From contig JAUSDY010000074.1 in NCBI GenBank assembly GCA_030650395.1, forward strand, positions 62,001 to 126,000: a stretch of 64,000 nt of DNA, given 5' to 3'. The notes beneath the pieces are model-generated. The model made no database searches. It saw only the letters and a list, made by a program, of their open reading frames with translations, and was not told the DNA's origin. The position numbers and the translations under genes are program-made. Numbering within the stretch: position 1 is the first letter of the stretch; each line of letters starts with the position of its first letter. This DNA comes from Acidobacteriota bacterium (GTDB taxonomy: Bacteria > Acidobacteriota > Vicinamibacteria > Vicinamibacterales > UBA2999). Positions 1 to 7,345 of the stretch are shown here, in pieces.

Positions 1-2
1 CG

Positions 3-650
3 GAGTGGGAGGTCGTTGGCGTGACGGATGATCTGCGGCCGGGGCCCCTTACCGAGCCAATCGGCCCGGAGTTTTTCGTCTCGACGCGCCAAAGGCCAAA
101 CAGCATCGCGTTCGATCCCGTGCTGCTGGTGCGAACTGCGGATGACCCCGCCAATCACGCCGCCGCGCTCCGTGATTTTGCGCGCGAGATCGATCCGGCG
201 GCCGCGATCGACTCAATCATGACGATGGACGAGCGGCTGCAACGCAGCCTGGGCCGGCCCCGTGCCTATGCGCTGGTGCTCGGCGGGCTCGCCGCCTTGT
301 CGCTGGCGATCTGCGCGGTCGGCGTGTTCGGGTTGCTGTCCTATACCACCGCGCTTCGCACGGCCGAGATCGGCCTTCGGGTCGCAGTCGGAGCCGCCCC
401 GGGGCAAATCGCCGGCCTGATTATCCGCCAGGCGCTCCGGCTTGTCGCCATCGGGCTGGCTATCGGTCTCACGGTCACGGTGCTGCTGGCTGAGTCGATG
501 TCACGCTTCGTCTACGGCATTGCGACGCGCGACTTTGTGAGCTTTGCGGTGGCGCCGCTCGCAGTGGGCGCGCTCGGTCTAATCGCCGCCGCCTGGCCGG
601 CCCGGTCTGCCGCTAGGCTGGATCCCCTTCGCGCATTGCGCGCCAGGTAA
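3..650 (+). CDS. ABC transporter permease, MacB/FtsX-like, 3' part
   Basis: The frame is open to the left edge, so this is the last 215 residues or so of a longer gene. It begins in the periplasmic domain with the usual 'EVVGV..D' strand and ends with three hydrophobic segments of the FtsX core. The hydrophobic segments are preceded by a conserved stretch matching 'RTAEIGLRVAVGA', and the protein ends 'ARSAARLDPLRALRAR', the normal end of the acidobacterial orphan permeases. The full gene at 44110-46569 in this window is a relative. These proteins are inner-membrane permeases usually lacking an adjacent ATPase. Substrate cannot be told. Confidence 0.85.
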   Translation, partial: EWEVVGVTDDLRPGPLTEPIGPEFFVSTRQRPNSIAFDPVLLVRTADDPANHAAALRDFAREIDPAAAIDSIMTMDERLQRSLGRPRAYALVLGGLAALSLAICAVGVFGLLSYTTALRTAEIGLRVAVGAAPGQIAGLIIRQALRLVAIGLAIGLTVTVLLAESMSRFVYGIATRDFVSFAVAPLAVGALGLIAAAWPARSAARLDPLRALRAR

Positions 651-710
651 GATGTTGTCAGCCAACCTGGCGATCCGGTAGGGAGACAGACCGCATCAAC
701 CGCGCGCGTG

Positions 711-742
711 TGGTACCGCTACGGGGTTCTGCGAAAGGTTGG
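711..742 (-). repeat. tRNA-Glu 3'-end fragment, copy A
   Basis: The first 16 bases are identical to the 3' end of the tRNA-Glu at 1891-1965, including CCA. The following bases (TTCTGCGAAAGGTTGG) do not continue as tRNA but are shared with copy B at 1304-1335. It looks like a displaced attachment-site half. See the finding on this locus. Confidence 0.7.
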
Positions 743-773
743 AACATTCCGTTCACGGGCATCACGGCGTGAT

Positions 774-869
774 TCAGTTCAACGTGATGATGTGTTCGAC
801 TTGCAGGCCATCGGCTTGCAGGACTCGAATCGAGCGCAGCGGGAAGTTCTCGTCGAGCAGAACCTTCAC
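774..869 (-). pseudogene. DUF5615-type PIN-like toxin, truncated N-terminal fragment
   Basis: A GTG start at 869 overlaps the antitoxin stop codon (GTGA). The first residues read 'VKVLLDENFPLRSIRVLQAD', a clear DUF5615 start with the conserved LLDEN acidic motif. The frame stops after 31 residues, whereas the family is around 110. The sequence to the left is the tRNA-fragment repeat, so the rest of the gene is gone. In intact modules this protein is the toxin of a DUF433/DUF5615 pair. Confidence 0.7.
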
Positions 870-1096
870 GATGCCTGGCGAACGGCTGGCGGCTGATGTG
901 CGGCAACGTGCGCCGCGTACGCGAGTGCGGTTTGAACCTGAGCGATGCTCAGGGAGTACTCGGCGGCAACTGTCTCGGCGGTCTCGCCAGCGGTTAGAGC
1001 ACCGACGACGGTCGCGACATCGATGCGCGTGCCGGTGAGGCAGGGCTTCCCAAAGCGCACGTCCGGGTCCATCGAGATACCGGGAAACACTTCCAT
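866..1096 (-). CDS. DUF433 family antitoxin-like protein
   Basis: 76 residues. Residues 8-60 match the DUF433 pattern: 'DPDVRFGKPCLTGTRIDVAT', then a helix-turn-helix-like 'GETAETVAAEYSLSIAQVQ'. DUF433 proteins are winged-helix antitoxins paired with DUF5615 toxins. Here the partner is present only as a 31-residue stub overlapping the stop codon, so the module is probably a remnant and the antitoxin may now be free-standing. It lies between two copies of the tRNA-Glu 3' end, which suggests it arrived as a small cassette. Confidence 0.8.
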   Translation of the reverse strand: MEVFPGISMDPDVRFGKPCLTGTRIDVATVVGALTAGETAETVAAEYSLSIAQVQTALAYAAHVAAHQPPAVRQAS

Positions 1097-1133
1097 GCCA
1101 CGACTCTAGGCTAGCACTTCGACGCGTTTTATG

Positions 1134-1319
1134 GACGATGCCATCGTCGTCATTGACGAAGCAAGATGAGCGACCAGTCCTTCGATGCGCCAACGTCCAG
1201 CCTTCGGCTCGCCGTCGGCTTACTCAGGACATTCGATGTGTGTTGAGTGGCCTGCCATGAGGGAGCCTTCGGCCTGCCGTAGGCAGGGTGAAGGCGAATC
1301 GAATGGTACCGCTACGGGG
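1134..1319. repeat. Direct repeat ending in tRNA-Glu 3' fragment, copy 1
   Basis: About 186 bp closely matching 1722-1906. It starts with a palindrome (GACGATGCCATCGTC), continues through a shared block with 'CAGTCCTTCGATGCGCCAAC' and 'TTACTCAGGACATTCGAT', and ends in the 16-base tRNA-Glu 3' end (copy B, 1304-1319). Its right end is followed by the same TTCTGCGAAAGGTTGG extension seen at 727-742. This repeat fills the stretch between the DUF433 gene and the GIY-YIG gene, and no gene is seen in it. Confidence 0.85.
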
Positions 1320-1389
1320 TTCTGCGAAAGGTTGGGACCTCCCGTTCGGTGATATCACCGCATGATCGTTGGGTTGCGATTTCGCACCT

Positions 1390-1716
1390 TCAGGACCGGC
1401 GGTTCAGAAGATCGCGCCATGTGAATTCGGCCATCGATTTCGTCGCTCTTCGGCCCAGCGACCTAAGTGCCGCACGGTCGTCGAGGATTAACGCCTCTTT
1501 CTTCTTTTGGCTCCACCGTTTCAGTTGATGCTCGCGCGCGATCGCACTTGCAACCGAGGCGTGCTCCTCGGCGTAGACCATGCGGACGGGCCTTCGGGCT
1601 GCTGTGTACTTGGCGCCCTTTCCATCGTTGTGAGTTTGTTCCCGCAATGCGAGGTCCTCGGTGTGGCCGACATACAACGTGTCGTCAGCACAGCGAACGA
1701 TGTAGGTGAAGAACAT
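1390..1716 (-). CDS. GIY-YIG nuclease-like protein (UPF0213 type)
   Basis: 108 residues. The N terminus '[21 protein letters not shown]' gives the GIY-YIG pair as YIV...YVG, followed by the family's 'R...[14 protein letters not shown]' segment with the catalytic-region Arg, and a later Glu in 'REHQLKRWS'. The length fits UPF0213/YhbQ-like single-domain proteins (around 90-110). Such small genes often sit beside tRNA genes and are thought to act on DNA. It is bracketed by the two large direct repeats that carry the tRNA 3' end. The C-terminal 20 residues look like non-conserved read-through. Confidence 0.85.
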   Translation of the reverse strand: MFFTYIVRCADDTLYVGHTEDLALREQTHNDGKGAKYTAARRPVRMVYAEEHASVASAIAREHQLKRWSQKKKEALILDDRAALRSLGRRATKSMAEFTWRDLLNRRS

Positions 1717-1721
1717 TCGAC

Positions 1722-1906
1722 GACGATGGCATCGTCATCAATGATGTTGCAAGATGAGCGGCAGTCCTTCGATGCGCCAACGTCCAGCCTTCGGCTGGCC
1801 ATCGGCTTACTCAGGACATTCGATTGGTGTCAGTGGCCTGCCATGAGGGAACCTTCGGCCTGCCGTAAGGCAGGGTGAAGGTGAATCGAATGGTACCGCT
1901 ACGGGG
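1722..1906. repeat. Direct repeat ending in the intact tRNA-Glu, copy 2
   Basis: Second copy of the 1134-1319 repeat, with a matching starting palindrome (GACGATGGCATCGTC) and only scattered differences. It ends inside the real tRNA gene, covering its last 16 bases (1891-1906). The tRNA then continues normally, whereas copy 1 diverges at exactly this point. Confidence 0.85.
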
Positions 1907-1965
1907 ATTCGAACCCCGGTATCCTGACTGAGAATCAGGTGTCCTGACCCCTAGACGATAGCGGC
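1891..1965 (-). tRNA. tRNA-Glu (anticodon CTC)
   Basis: 75 nt including an encoded CCA. The acceptor stem is GCCGCTA with TAGCGGT (first pair G-U). The anticodon stem CCTGA/TCAGG encloses loop TTCTCAG, giving anticodon CTC. The T arm is CGGGG-TTCGAAT-CCCCG. The 3' end is reused in the repeats on the downstream side. Confidence 0.95.
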
Positions 1966-2034
1966 ACTAGGGACTACGAACCTCCAATTGTAGTGACGCC
2001 CGCCCCAGGAGGTCAATCCTGAGATAATGAAGCG

Positions 2035-2829
2035 ATGCGCCGCGTTCGGATTTCATTTCTCATGGCAGTGTTCGTCGTCTCGCTCGCGTGCGGGGGCAGT
2101 GGCGGCGTCGGTGGCACGGTCGGTTGCAGCGCGGGGGGCCCGGCGCCCGACATGGTGACGGGACCGGCGGTCGATCCGGCGACCGCGGCGGCGATCACCG
2201 CCTCGGTCAAGTTCGAGGGACCGGTGCCCGCGCCGGCGATGATCCGGATCGACGGCGATCCGAAATGCGTGGCCGAGAACGGCGGCGTCAGCCAGCGCGC
2301 GTCGGAATCGATCGTGATCGGCAACGGCCAGTCGCTGCAGAACGTCTTCGTTTACGTCAAGGACGGCCCGACGGCCAATTACGCGTTCCCGATTCCGGCC
2401 GAGCCCGTGGTCCTCGATCAGCAGAAGTGCCGCTACTCGCCGCGTGTGCTGGGCGTCCGCGTCGGCCAGCGGGTGTCGATTCGCAACAGCGATCCGCTGC
2501 TGCATAACGTGCGGGCGGACGGCAAGATCAATCAGCCGTTCAACATGTCGACGCCGCTGCAAGGGATGAGCTTCGATCGCACCTTCGCGACGCGCGAGGT
2601 GATGGTGCCGGTACGCTGCGATGTGCACAACTGGATGAGCGCGTGGATCGGCGCGATCGATCACCCGTTCTTCGGGGTGACGGGCGCGGACGGCCGCGTC
2701 GCCCTGACTGGGCTGCCGCCGGGCGACTACTCGATCGAAGCGTGGCACGAAGAGCTCGGGGCGAAGACGCAGCAGATCACCGTGGGCCCGAAAGAATCGA
2801 AGGATGTCAGCTTCACCTTCTCACGCTGA
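2035..2829 (+). CDS. Cupredoxin-like lipoprotein with carboxypeptidase-regulatory domain
   Basis: 264 residues. A signal peptide with a lipobox-like 'VVSLAC' (Cys around residue 19) predicts a membrane-anchored periplasmic protein. Residues around 55-215 form a plastocyanin-like fold: a His in 'NSDPLLHN', then 'RCDVHNWM', which supplies Cys, His and Met with the spacing of a type I copper site. The last 50 residues ('GVTGADGRVALTGLPPGDYS') are a carboxypeptidase-regulatory beta sandwich. The gene overlaps the heme O synthase start by 26 bases, so a role in copper or electron delivery to a terminal oxidase is a reasonable inference. Confidence 0.8.
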   Translation: MRRVRISFLMAVFVVSLACGGSGGVGGTVGCSAGGPAPDMVTGPAVDPATAAAITASVKFEGPVPAPAMIRIDGDPKCVAENGGVSQRASESIVIGNGQSLQNVFVYVKDGPTANYAFPIPAEPVVLDQQKCRYSPRVLGVRVGQRVSIRNSDPLLHNVRADGKINQPFNMSTPLQGMSFDRTFATREVMVPVRCDVHNWMSAWIGAIDHPFFGVTGADGRVALTGLPPGDYSIEAWHEELGAKTQQITVGPKESKDVSFTFSR

Positions 2830-3718
2830 CGCCGACACGCCGGCTGTCGTATCGCCGCATTTCAGTGCGGCCGATTACGTCACGCTGACGAAGCCACGCC
2901 TGAACTTCCTCGTTCTGCTGACCACCGCAGCGGCGTACTCACTCGGCAGCGGGCCTGGCTCCGCCCTCACCGATCTCCTGCACACCCTCGCCGGCACGTT
3001 CCTTGTGGCCGCCGGAGCGTCGGCGCTCAACCAGGTGTGGGAACGAAAGACCGATCGCCTGATGCGGCGGACCCGCCTTCGTCCGCTCGCCGACATGCGC
3101 ATGACGCCACTCGCAGGCACGCTGTTCGGCCTCGTGCTCACCGCGATCGGCACCGCCGAGCTCGCCTACTTCGTCAACCTGCTGTCGGCCGCGGTCGCGC
3201 TCTTCACCGCCATCAGCTACGTGCTGCTCTACACGCCGCTCAAGCTGCGGACGTCGTTGTCGACGATCGTCGGCGCGCTGCCGGGCGCGCTGCCGGCGGT
3301 GATCGGGTGGGCGGCCGCGACCAACACGCTGTCGATCGAAGCGTGGGTGCTGTTCGGCATCGTCTTTATGTGGCAAATGCCGCACTTCCTGGCGATCGCG
3401 TGGATGTATCGCGACGAGTACGCCGGCGCCGGCATGCCGCTGCTCCCGGTGATCGAGCCGGACGGGCGCTCGACCGGGCGCCAGGCCGTGCTCTACACGG
3501 CGGCGCTCATTCCGATGAGCATGTTACCGACCGGTGTGGGACTCGCGACGGCGTGGTACCTCATCGGCGCGCTGACGCTTGGGACCATCCTGATGGTGTT
3601 GAGCCTGGAATTTTCCTCGAAGCGCACCATCGCCACGGCTCGCCGGCTGTTCTTCGGATCCGTTCTTTACTTGCCAATTCTTTGGGCAATACTCGTCTTC
3701 GATCACCGGGCACACTAG
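2804..3718 (+). CDS. cyoE: Protoheme IX farnesyltransferase (heme O synthase)
   Basis: 304 residues, the normal length, with about nine hydrophobic segments. It transfers farnesyl diphosphate to heme B to make heme O for heme-copper oxidases. The UbiA-family motif is seen as 'NQVWERKTDRLMRRTRLRPL' (around residues 74-93), the form typical of CtaB/CyoE. A second conserved motif includes 'YTPLKLRT' and 'FMWQMPHFLAIAW'. The start at 2804 lies inside the preceding gene, so the two are probably translationally coupled. The oxidase subunits themselves are not in this window. Confidence 0.95.
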   Translation: MSASPSHADADTPAVVSPHFSAADYVTLTKPRLNFLVLLTTAAAYSLGSGPGSALTDLLHTLAGTFLVAAGASALNQVWERKTDRLMRRTRLRPLADMRMTPLAGTLFGLVLTAIGTAELAYFVNLLSAAVALFTAISYVLLYTPLKLRTSLSTIVGALPGALPAVIGWAAATNTLSIEAWVLFGIVFMWQMPHFLAIAWMYRDEYAGAGMPLLPVIEPDGRSTGRQAVLYTAALIPMSMLPTGVGLATAWYLIGALTLGTILMVLSLEFSSKRTIATARRLFFGSVLYLPILWAILVFDHRAH

Positions 3719-3767
3719 ACCAATAAACAGGAGATCAGGAGACCAGGAGTCACTCCTGTTTGAATTT

Positions 3768-4694
3768 ATGACAGCTCAGGCCCTCGAAGTAACCGACCTG
3801 CGGCACCGCTACGGCGAACGCGAATCGCTGCGCGGGCTGGGGTTTTCGGTCGCGCCCGCCGACTTGTTCGCGCTGCTCGGACCCAACGGCGGCGGCAAGA
3901 CAACGCTGTTCCGGATCATCAGCACGTTGATCGCACCGACTTCGGGAACACTCGAAGTCTTCGGCGTTGACGTCGTCGCACGTCCTGCTGAGGCGCGCCG
4001 GTCGATGGGCGTGGTGTTTCAGTCGCCGGCCGTCGACCCGTGGCTCACGGTGATCGAGAACCTCCGCCACCACGGCTACCTCTATGGCATGTCGGGCGCC
4101 GCGCTCAACCGCGGCATCGAACACGCGCTCGAGCGCTTCGGCCTGAGCCCGCGCGCCTCCGATCGCGCCGGCGCGCTCAGCGGCGGCCTGCGGCGCCGCG
4201 TCGAGCTGGCCAAGGCGCTGCTGCCCGAGCCGCCATTGCTCGTGCTCGACGAGCCGAGCAGCGGCCTTGACCCCACCGCCCGCCGCGAGCTGCTGCAGGA
4301 GCTGCGCCGGTTGCGGGACGATGCGGGGACCACCATTGTGCTGACGACCCACATGATCGAGGAAGCCGCCGTCGCGGATCGCGTCGGCATTCTTCACGAG
4401 GGCCGGCTGGTCGCGATCGGCACGCCCCGCGACCTGGTCGATGCGATCGGCGCGGACATCCTGACGATCGATCCGGCCGGCAACGCCGCTGCGCTCCAGC
4501 AGAAGGTCAAGGAGCGTTTCGATCTCGACGTCACGATTGTCGGCGCCACGTTGAGAATCGAGCGGAAGCGCGCGCACGAGTTCGTGCCCAAGCTGGTCGA
4601 GGCGTTTGGCAACGACATCGCCAGCGTGTCGGTTGGCAAGCCGACGCTCGAAGACGTGTTCACCCACCACACTGGAACGCGGTTGAGCTCATGA
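3768..4694 (+). CDS. ABC transporter ATP-binding protein (ABC-2 exporter type)
   Basis: 308 residues. Walker A 'GPNGGGKT' at residues 38-45, signature 'LSGGLRRRVELAKALL' (around 140-155), Walker B 'LLVLDEPSSGLD' and the switch His in 'TTHMIEEA'. The C-terminal 80 residues form the extra domain found in DrrA/NatA-like exporters. It pairs with the permease gene that begins 43 bases after its stop. In related genomes such pairs sit next to oxidase-assembly genes, where they are inferred to move a lipid, heme or copper ligand; the substrate here is unknown. Confidence 0.9.
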   Translation: MTAQALEVTDLRHRYGERESLRGLGFSVAPADLFALLGPNGGGKTTLFRIISTLIAPTSGTLEVFGVDVVARPAEARRSMGVVFQSPAVDPWLTVIENLRHHGYLYGMSGAALNRGIEHALERFGLSPRASDRAGALSGGLRRRVELAKALLPEPPLLVLDEPSSGLDPTARRELLQELRRLRDDAGTTIVLTTHMIEEAAVADRVGILHEGRLVAIGTPRDLVDAIGADILTIDPAGNAAALQQKVKERFDLDVTIVGATLRIERKRAHEFVPKLVEAFGNDIASVSVGKPTLEDVFTHHTGTRLSS

Positions 4695-4737
4695 CGAGCG
4701 ATCCCGGAGCCCGGAGCCCGGCGCCCGGAGCCCGCCT

Positions 4738-5472
4738 ATGATGCTTGCCGTGTACTCGCTGTGGCGTCGCGACGTGGTGCGATTCCTGCGCCAGCCCAGC
4801 CGAATCGTCGGTGCGCTGCTGACGCCGGTGATCTTCTGGTTCGTGATCGGTTCTGGCGTGGGCACCTCATTCGAGGGTGGCTTTCTGTCGTACTACTTTC
4901 CCGGATCGCTCGCGCTGATCGTGCTGTTCACGGCGATCTTCTCGACCATCTCGATCGTCGAAGATCGCCAGGAAGGCTTCCTGCAGGGCGTGCTGGCGTC
5001 GCCGGCGCCGCGGTTCGCGATCGTGCTCGGCAAGGCGCTCGGCAGCACCACGCTGGCGGTGCTCAACGGCGTGTTGTTCCTGCTGCTGATTCCGTTCTCG
5101 GGCTTGACGCCGGGGGCCGGCAACCTGCTTGCCGCCGTGGCGTGCGTCGCGCTGCTCGCGCTGGCGTTGAGCGGGCTCGGCATCCTGATCGCGTGGCCGC
5201 TCAAGTCGACGCAGGGCTTTCACGCCGTCATGAACGTTGCGCTCGTGCCGATGTGGCTGCTGTCGGGCGCGCTGTTTCCCGCGACCGGCGCGTCGCCGTG
5301 GGTGCGGACGCTGATGCGCTTCAATCCGCTCACGCCCGCGGTCGAGATCCTGCGCGCGGTCCTGACCAATACGCCCGCCGCCAACCTCGCATCGGCGGCC
5401 GGCAGCGTTGCCCTCTTTGCGCTGGTCACCCTGTCGATTGCGACCCTGCTTGTGAGCCGTCCATCACGATGA
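4738..5472 (+). CDS. ABC-2 type transporter permease
   Basis: 244 residues with six hydrophobic segments and the ABC-2 pattern ('SLALIVLFTAIFSTISIVED' followed by 'REGFLQGVLASP'-like text). It is the membrane partner of the preceding ATPase. Two adjacent ATG codons (4738 and 4741) could serve as start. The short gap upstream holds a CCCGGAG-type tandem repeat (about 4703-4735). Its stop overlaps the next start as ATGA. Confidence 0.9.
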   Translation: MMLAVYSLWRRDVVRFLRQPSRIVGALLTPVIFWFVIGSGVGTSFEGGFLSYYFPGSLALIVLFTAIFSTISIVEDRQEGFLQGVLASPAPRFAIVLGKALGSTTLAVLNGVLFLLLIPFSGLTPGAGNLLAAVACVALLALALSGLGILIAWPLKSTQGFHAVMNVALVPMWLLSGALFPATGASPWVRTLMRFNPLTPAVEILRAVLTNTPAANLASAAGSVALFALVTLSIATLLVSRPSR

Positions 5473-5882
5473 CCGTTACGGACCTGCCCGCACTGAACGC
5501 CACGCTGAATGCGACGTCTGCCGTTCTGCTTGTGACCGGGTATGTTCTGATCCGCCGCGGCGAGCGGGCGAAACATAAGGCGTGCATGATCGCGGCGCTG
5601 GTGGTTTCCGCGCTGTTCCTGACGTCGTACGTGATCTACCATCTGCAGGTCGGCTCAGTACCGTTCCGCGGCACCGGGCTCCTCAGGACGGTGTACTTCG
5701 CGGTGCTGATTCCGCACGTGATCCTGGCCGCGGCGATCGTGCCGCTCGTGATCATCACGGTGTCGCGCGGCCTGTCGGCGCGATACGACAAGCATCGCCG
5801 CATCGCGCGGTGGACCTTGCCGTTGTGGCTGTATGTGTCGGTAACCGGCGTGATCGTCTATTTGATGCTGTATCAAATGTAG
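5469..5882 (+). CDS. DUF420 membrane protein (CtaM/YozB-like)
   Basis: 137 residues, four or five transmembrane segments. The start ATG at 5469 overlaps the permease stop (ATGA). The pattern of histidines ('AKHKACMIAAL', 'VIYHLQVG', 'LIPHVILAA', 'DKHRRIARW') is that of DUF420. Members of this family (CtaM/YozB in Bacillus) are needed for cytochrome c oxidase biogenesis, which agrees with cyoE and the cupredoxin-like gene upstream. Assignment to the family is firm; the oxidase role is from established knowledge of relatives. Confidence 0.85.
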   Translation: MTVTDLPALNATLNATSAVLLVTGYVLIRRGERAKHKACMIAALVVSALFLTSYVIYHLQVGSVPFRGTGLLRTVYFAVLIPHVILAAAIVPLVIITVSRGLSARYDKHRRIARWTLPLWLYVSVTGVIVYLMLYQM

Positions 5883-5958
5883 AGGCGGGTCTTCCGCCTT
5901 CGCGCCAAGCGCTTCGGCGAGACCGCCGTAGCCTTGGCGGAGGCGGTTAGACCCGCCT
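5883..5958. repeat. Long inverted repeat at the gene 3' end (GGCGGGTCT family)
   Basis: An outer stem of GGCGGGTCT with AGACCCGCC and a nested CCGCCT/AGGCGG pair give a large hairpin directly after the DUF420 stop. It could act as a terminator, although no T-run follows. A clearly related copy lies in frame inside qhpG (55112-55166), sharing the run that continues CCGCCTTCGCGC and later CGCTTCGGCG. Confidence 0.85.
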
Positions 5959-5983
5959 ATGCTTTCGACCCGCCTGACGCGAT

Positions 5984-7345
5984 ATGAGCCCACTCGGCCG
6001 TTTGACGCGCCTCTCATTGCTGCTCCTGTTGCTTGGAGCCGCCCCTCTCTTCGCGCAGACTGACGCCGCTACCGCCGGCGCCACGACTCAGCCTGCCACC
6101 AGCGGAGCGCAAGAACGCGTGGAAAACTGGTCGCTCGTCAGGCCGATGCCGGTCGTCACGCTGCAGATCAGGCGCGTTGTCGGGTACCTGATGCTCGCGC
6201 CCGCCGTCACGCTGTTCCTGCTCTATCTGTTCCGCCCGCGCCCCTACGTGCTGGCGTGGATTGCCGCCTGGCTCGCCGCGAGCGTGATGCTGCTCGTGCT
6301 CAGTTTCGACTCCGGAACCGTGCGGTCGGGTGACAGTCCTGCCCGGCTCGTGACCGGGCGGCCGGCGATGGCGGCGTGGGCGCTTGCCGCCATGACGTTC
6401 GGCGCAAGCCTGAGATTTGGCGCGCTGTGGTTCCGCAACCCGGCGACCCTGGGCCGCGCCACGGTGCCGGTCGCGGCGGCGCTGGTCGCGTGGGTCGCTC
6501 TGTCAGCGGCGTTCCTGCGCCCCGGCGCGGTGATCGTCTCGGGCTTCCTGCTGATGACGCTGCTGCAGATCCGGGCGGCAATGGAGTACGTGAAGGCCGC
6601 CCGCCGCTACCGCTTCATCGGCGCGCTGCATGCCGGCGCCGGCGTCGCCGGCATCGTGATCGTCAATAACGTTGCAGCGGGGGTGGCCATCGCCAATCGC
6701 GGCCTCGGTGACGCATCAACCACCGTCTCGTACTTCAACGGTCTGTCGGCCGCACTGCTCGTCCTCGGCATGCACCTGCTGATCTTCGAAGACCTGATCG
6801 ACGAGCTGCGAACCGCCGCCGCCGAACTGGCGCGCGGACGCGACGAGATGAAGGCGATGGCGGTCACCGATCCGCTGACGCGTTGCTATAACCGCCGGTT
6901 CCTCGACGAGATTGCCCACCACGAGCTGCAGCAGCACCGCCGCTACGACCTGCCGCTGTCGCTGCTCTATCTCGACATCGATCACTTCAAGGCGATCAAC
7001 GACACGCGCGGCCACCAGACCGGCGACACCGTGCTGGAAACGCTCGGCGCCATCCTGCGGGAGCGGACGCGAAAGGCTGACTATGTGTTCCGCTGGGGCG
7101 GCGATGAATTCCTGGTGCTGCTCTCGGCCGATGAAGCCGCGGCCAGGGAAAAGGCCCAGGCCATTCGCCAGGCCTTTCTCGAATCGCCCATCGTCAAGGA
7201 TCTGCCGGACGGCGTGGACCTGAGTATCGGCTGTGTCGCGGTGCCGCCGGAAACGGAAACGTTCGATCCGTTGATCCATCAGGCCGACCGCGAAATGTAT
7301 CGCCGCAAGCGCACGCTTAGCGGTAAAGTAAATACTTCGCTCTGA
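5984..7345 (+). CDS. Membrane-bound diguanylate cyclase (GGDEF)
   Basis: 453 residues. Signal-like N terminus ending 'LFAQ', an extracytoplasmic stretch, about seven hydrophobic segments (residues 50-265), a short coiled helix and a C-terminal GGDEF domain. The catalytic motif is intact (GGDEF, residues 372-376, preceded by FRW). An inhibitory-site RxxD (RKAD) lies five residues upstream, so feedback by c-di-GMP is expected. It makes c-di-GMP from two GTP; the membrane part is presumably the sensor. The last 29 bases overlap the 3' end of the convergent gene. Confidence 0.93.
   Translation: MSPLGRLTRLSLLLLLLGAAPLFAQTDAATAGATTQPATSGAQERVENWSLVRPMPVVTLQIRRVVGYLMLAPAVTLFLLYLFRPRPYVLAWIAAWLAASVMLLVLSFDSGTVRSGDSPARLVTGRPAMAAWALAAMTFGASLRFGALWFRNPATLGRATVPVAAALVAWVALSAAFLRPGAVIVSGFLLMTLLQIRAAMEYVKAARRYRFIGALHAGAGVAGIVIVNNVAAGVAIANRGLGDASTTVSYFNGLSAALLVLGMHLLIFEDLIDELRTAAAELARGRDEMKAMAVTDPLTRCYNRRFLDEIAHHELQQHRRYDLPLSLLYLDIDHFKAINDTRGHQTGDTVLETLGAILRERTRKADYVFRWGGDEFLVLLSADEAAAREKAQAIRQAFLESPIVKDLPDGVDLSIGCVAVPPETETFDPLIHQADREMYRRKRTLSGKVNTSL

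Noticed and set aside
2035..5882. Complete cytochrome c oxidase operon
   Set aside because: Only assembly-type genes are present; no oxidase subunit (no CuA or heme-copper subunit I sequence) is found in the window.
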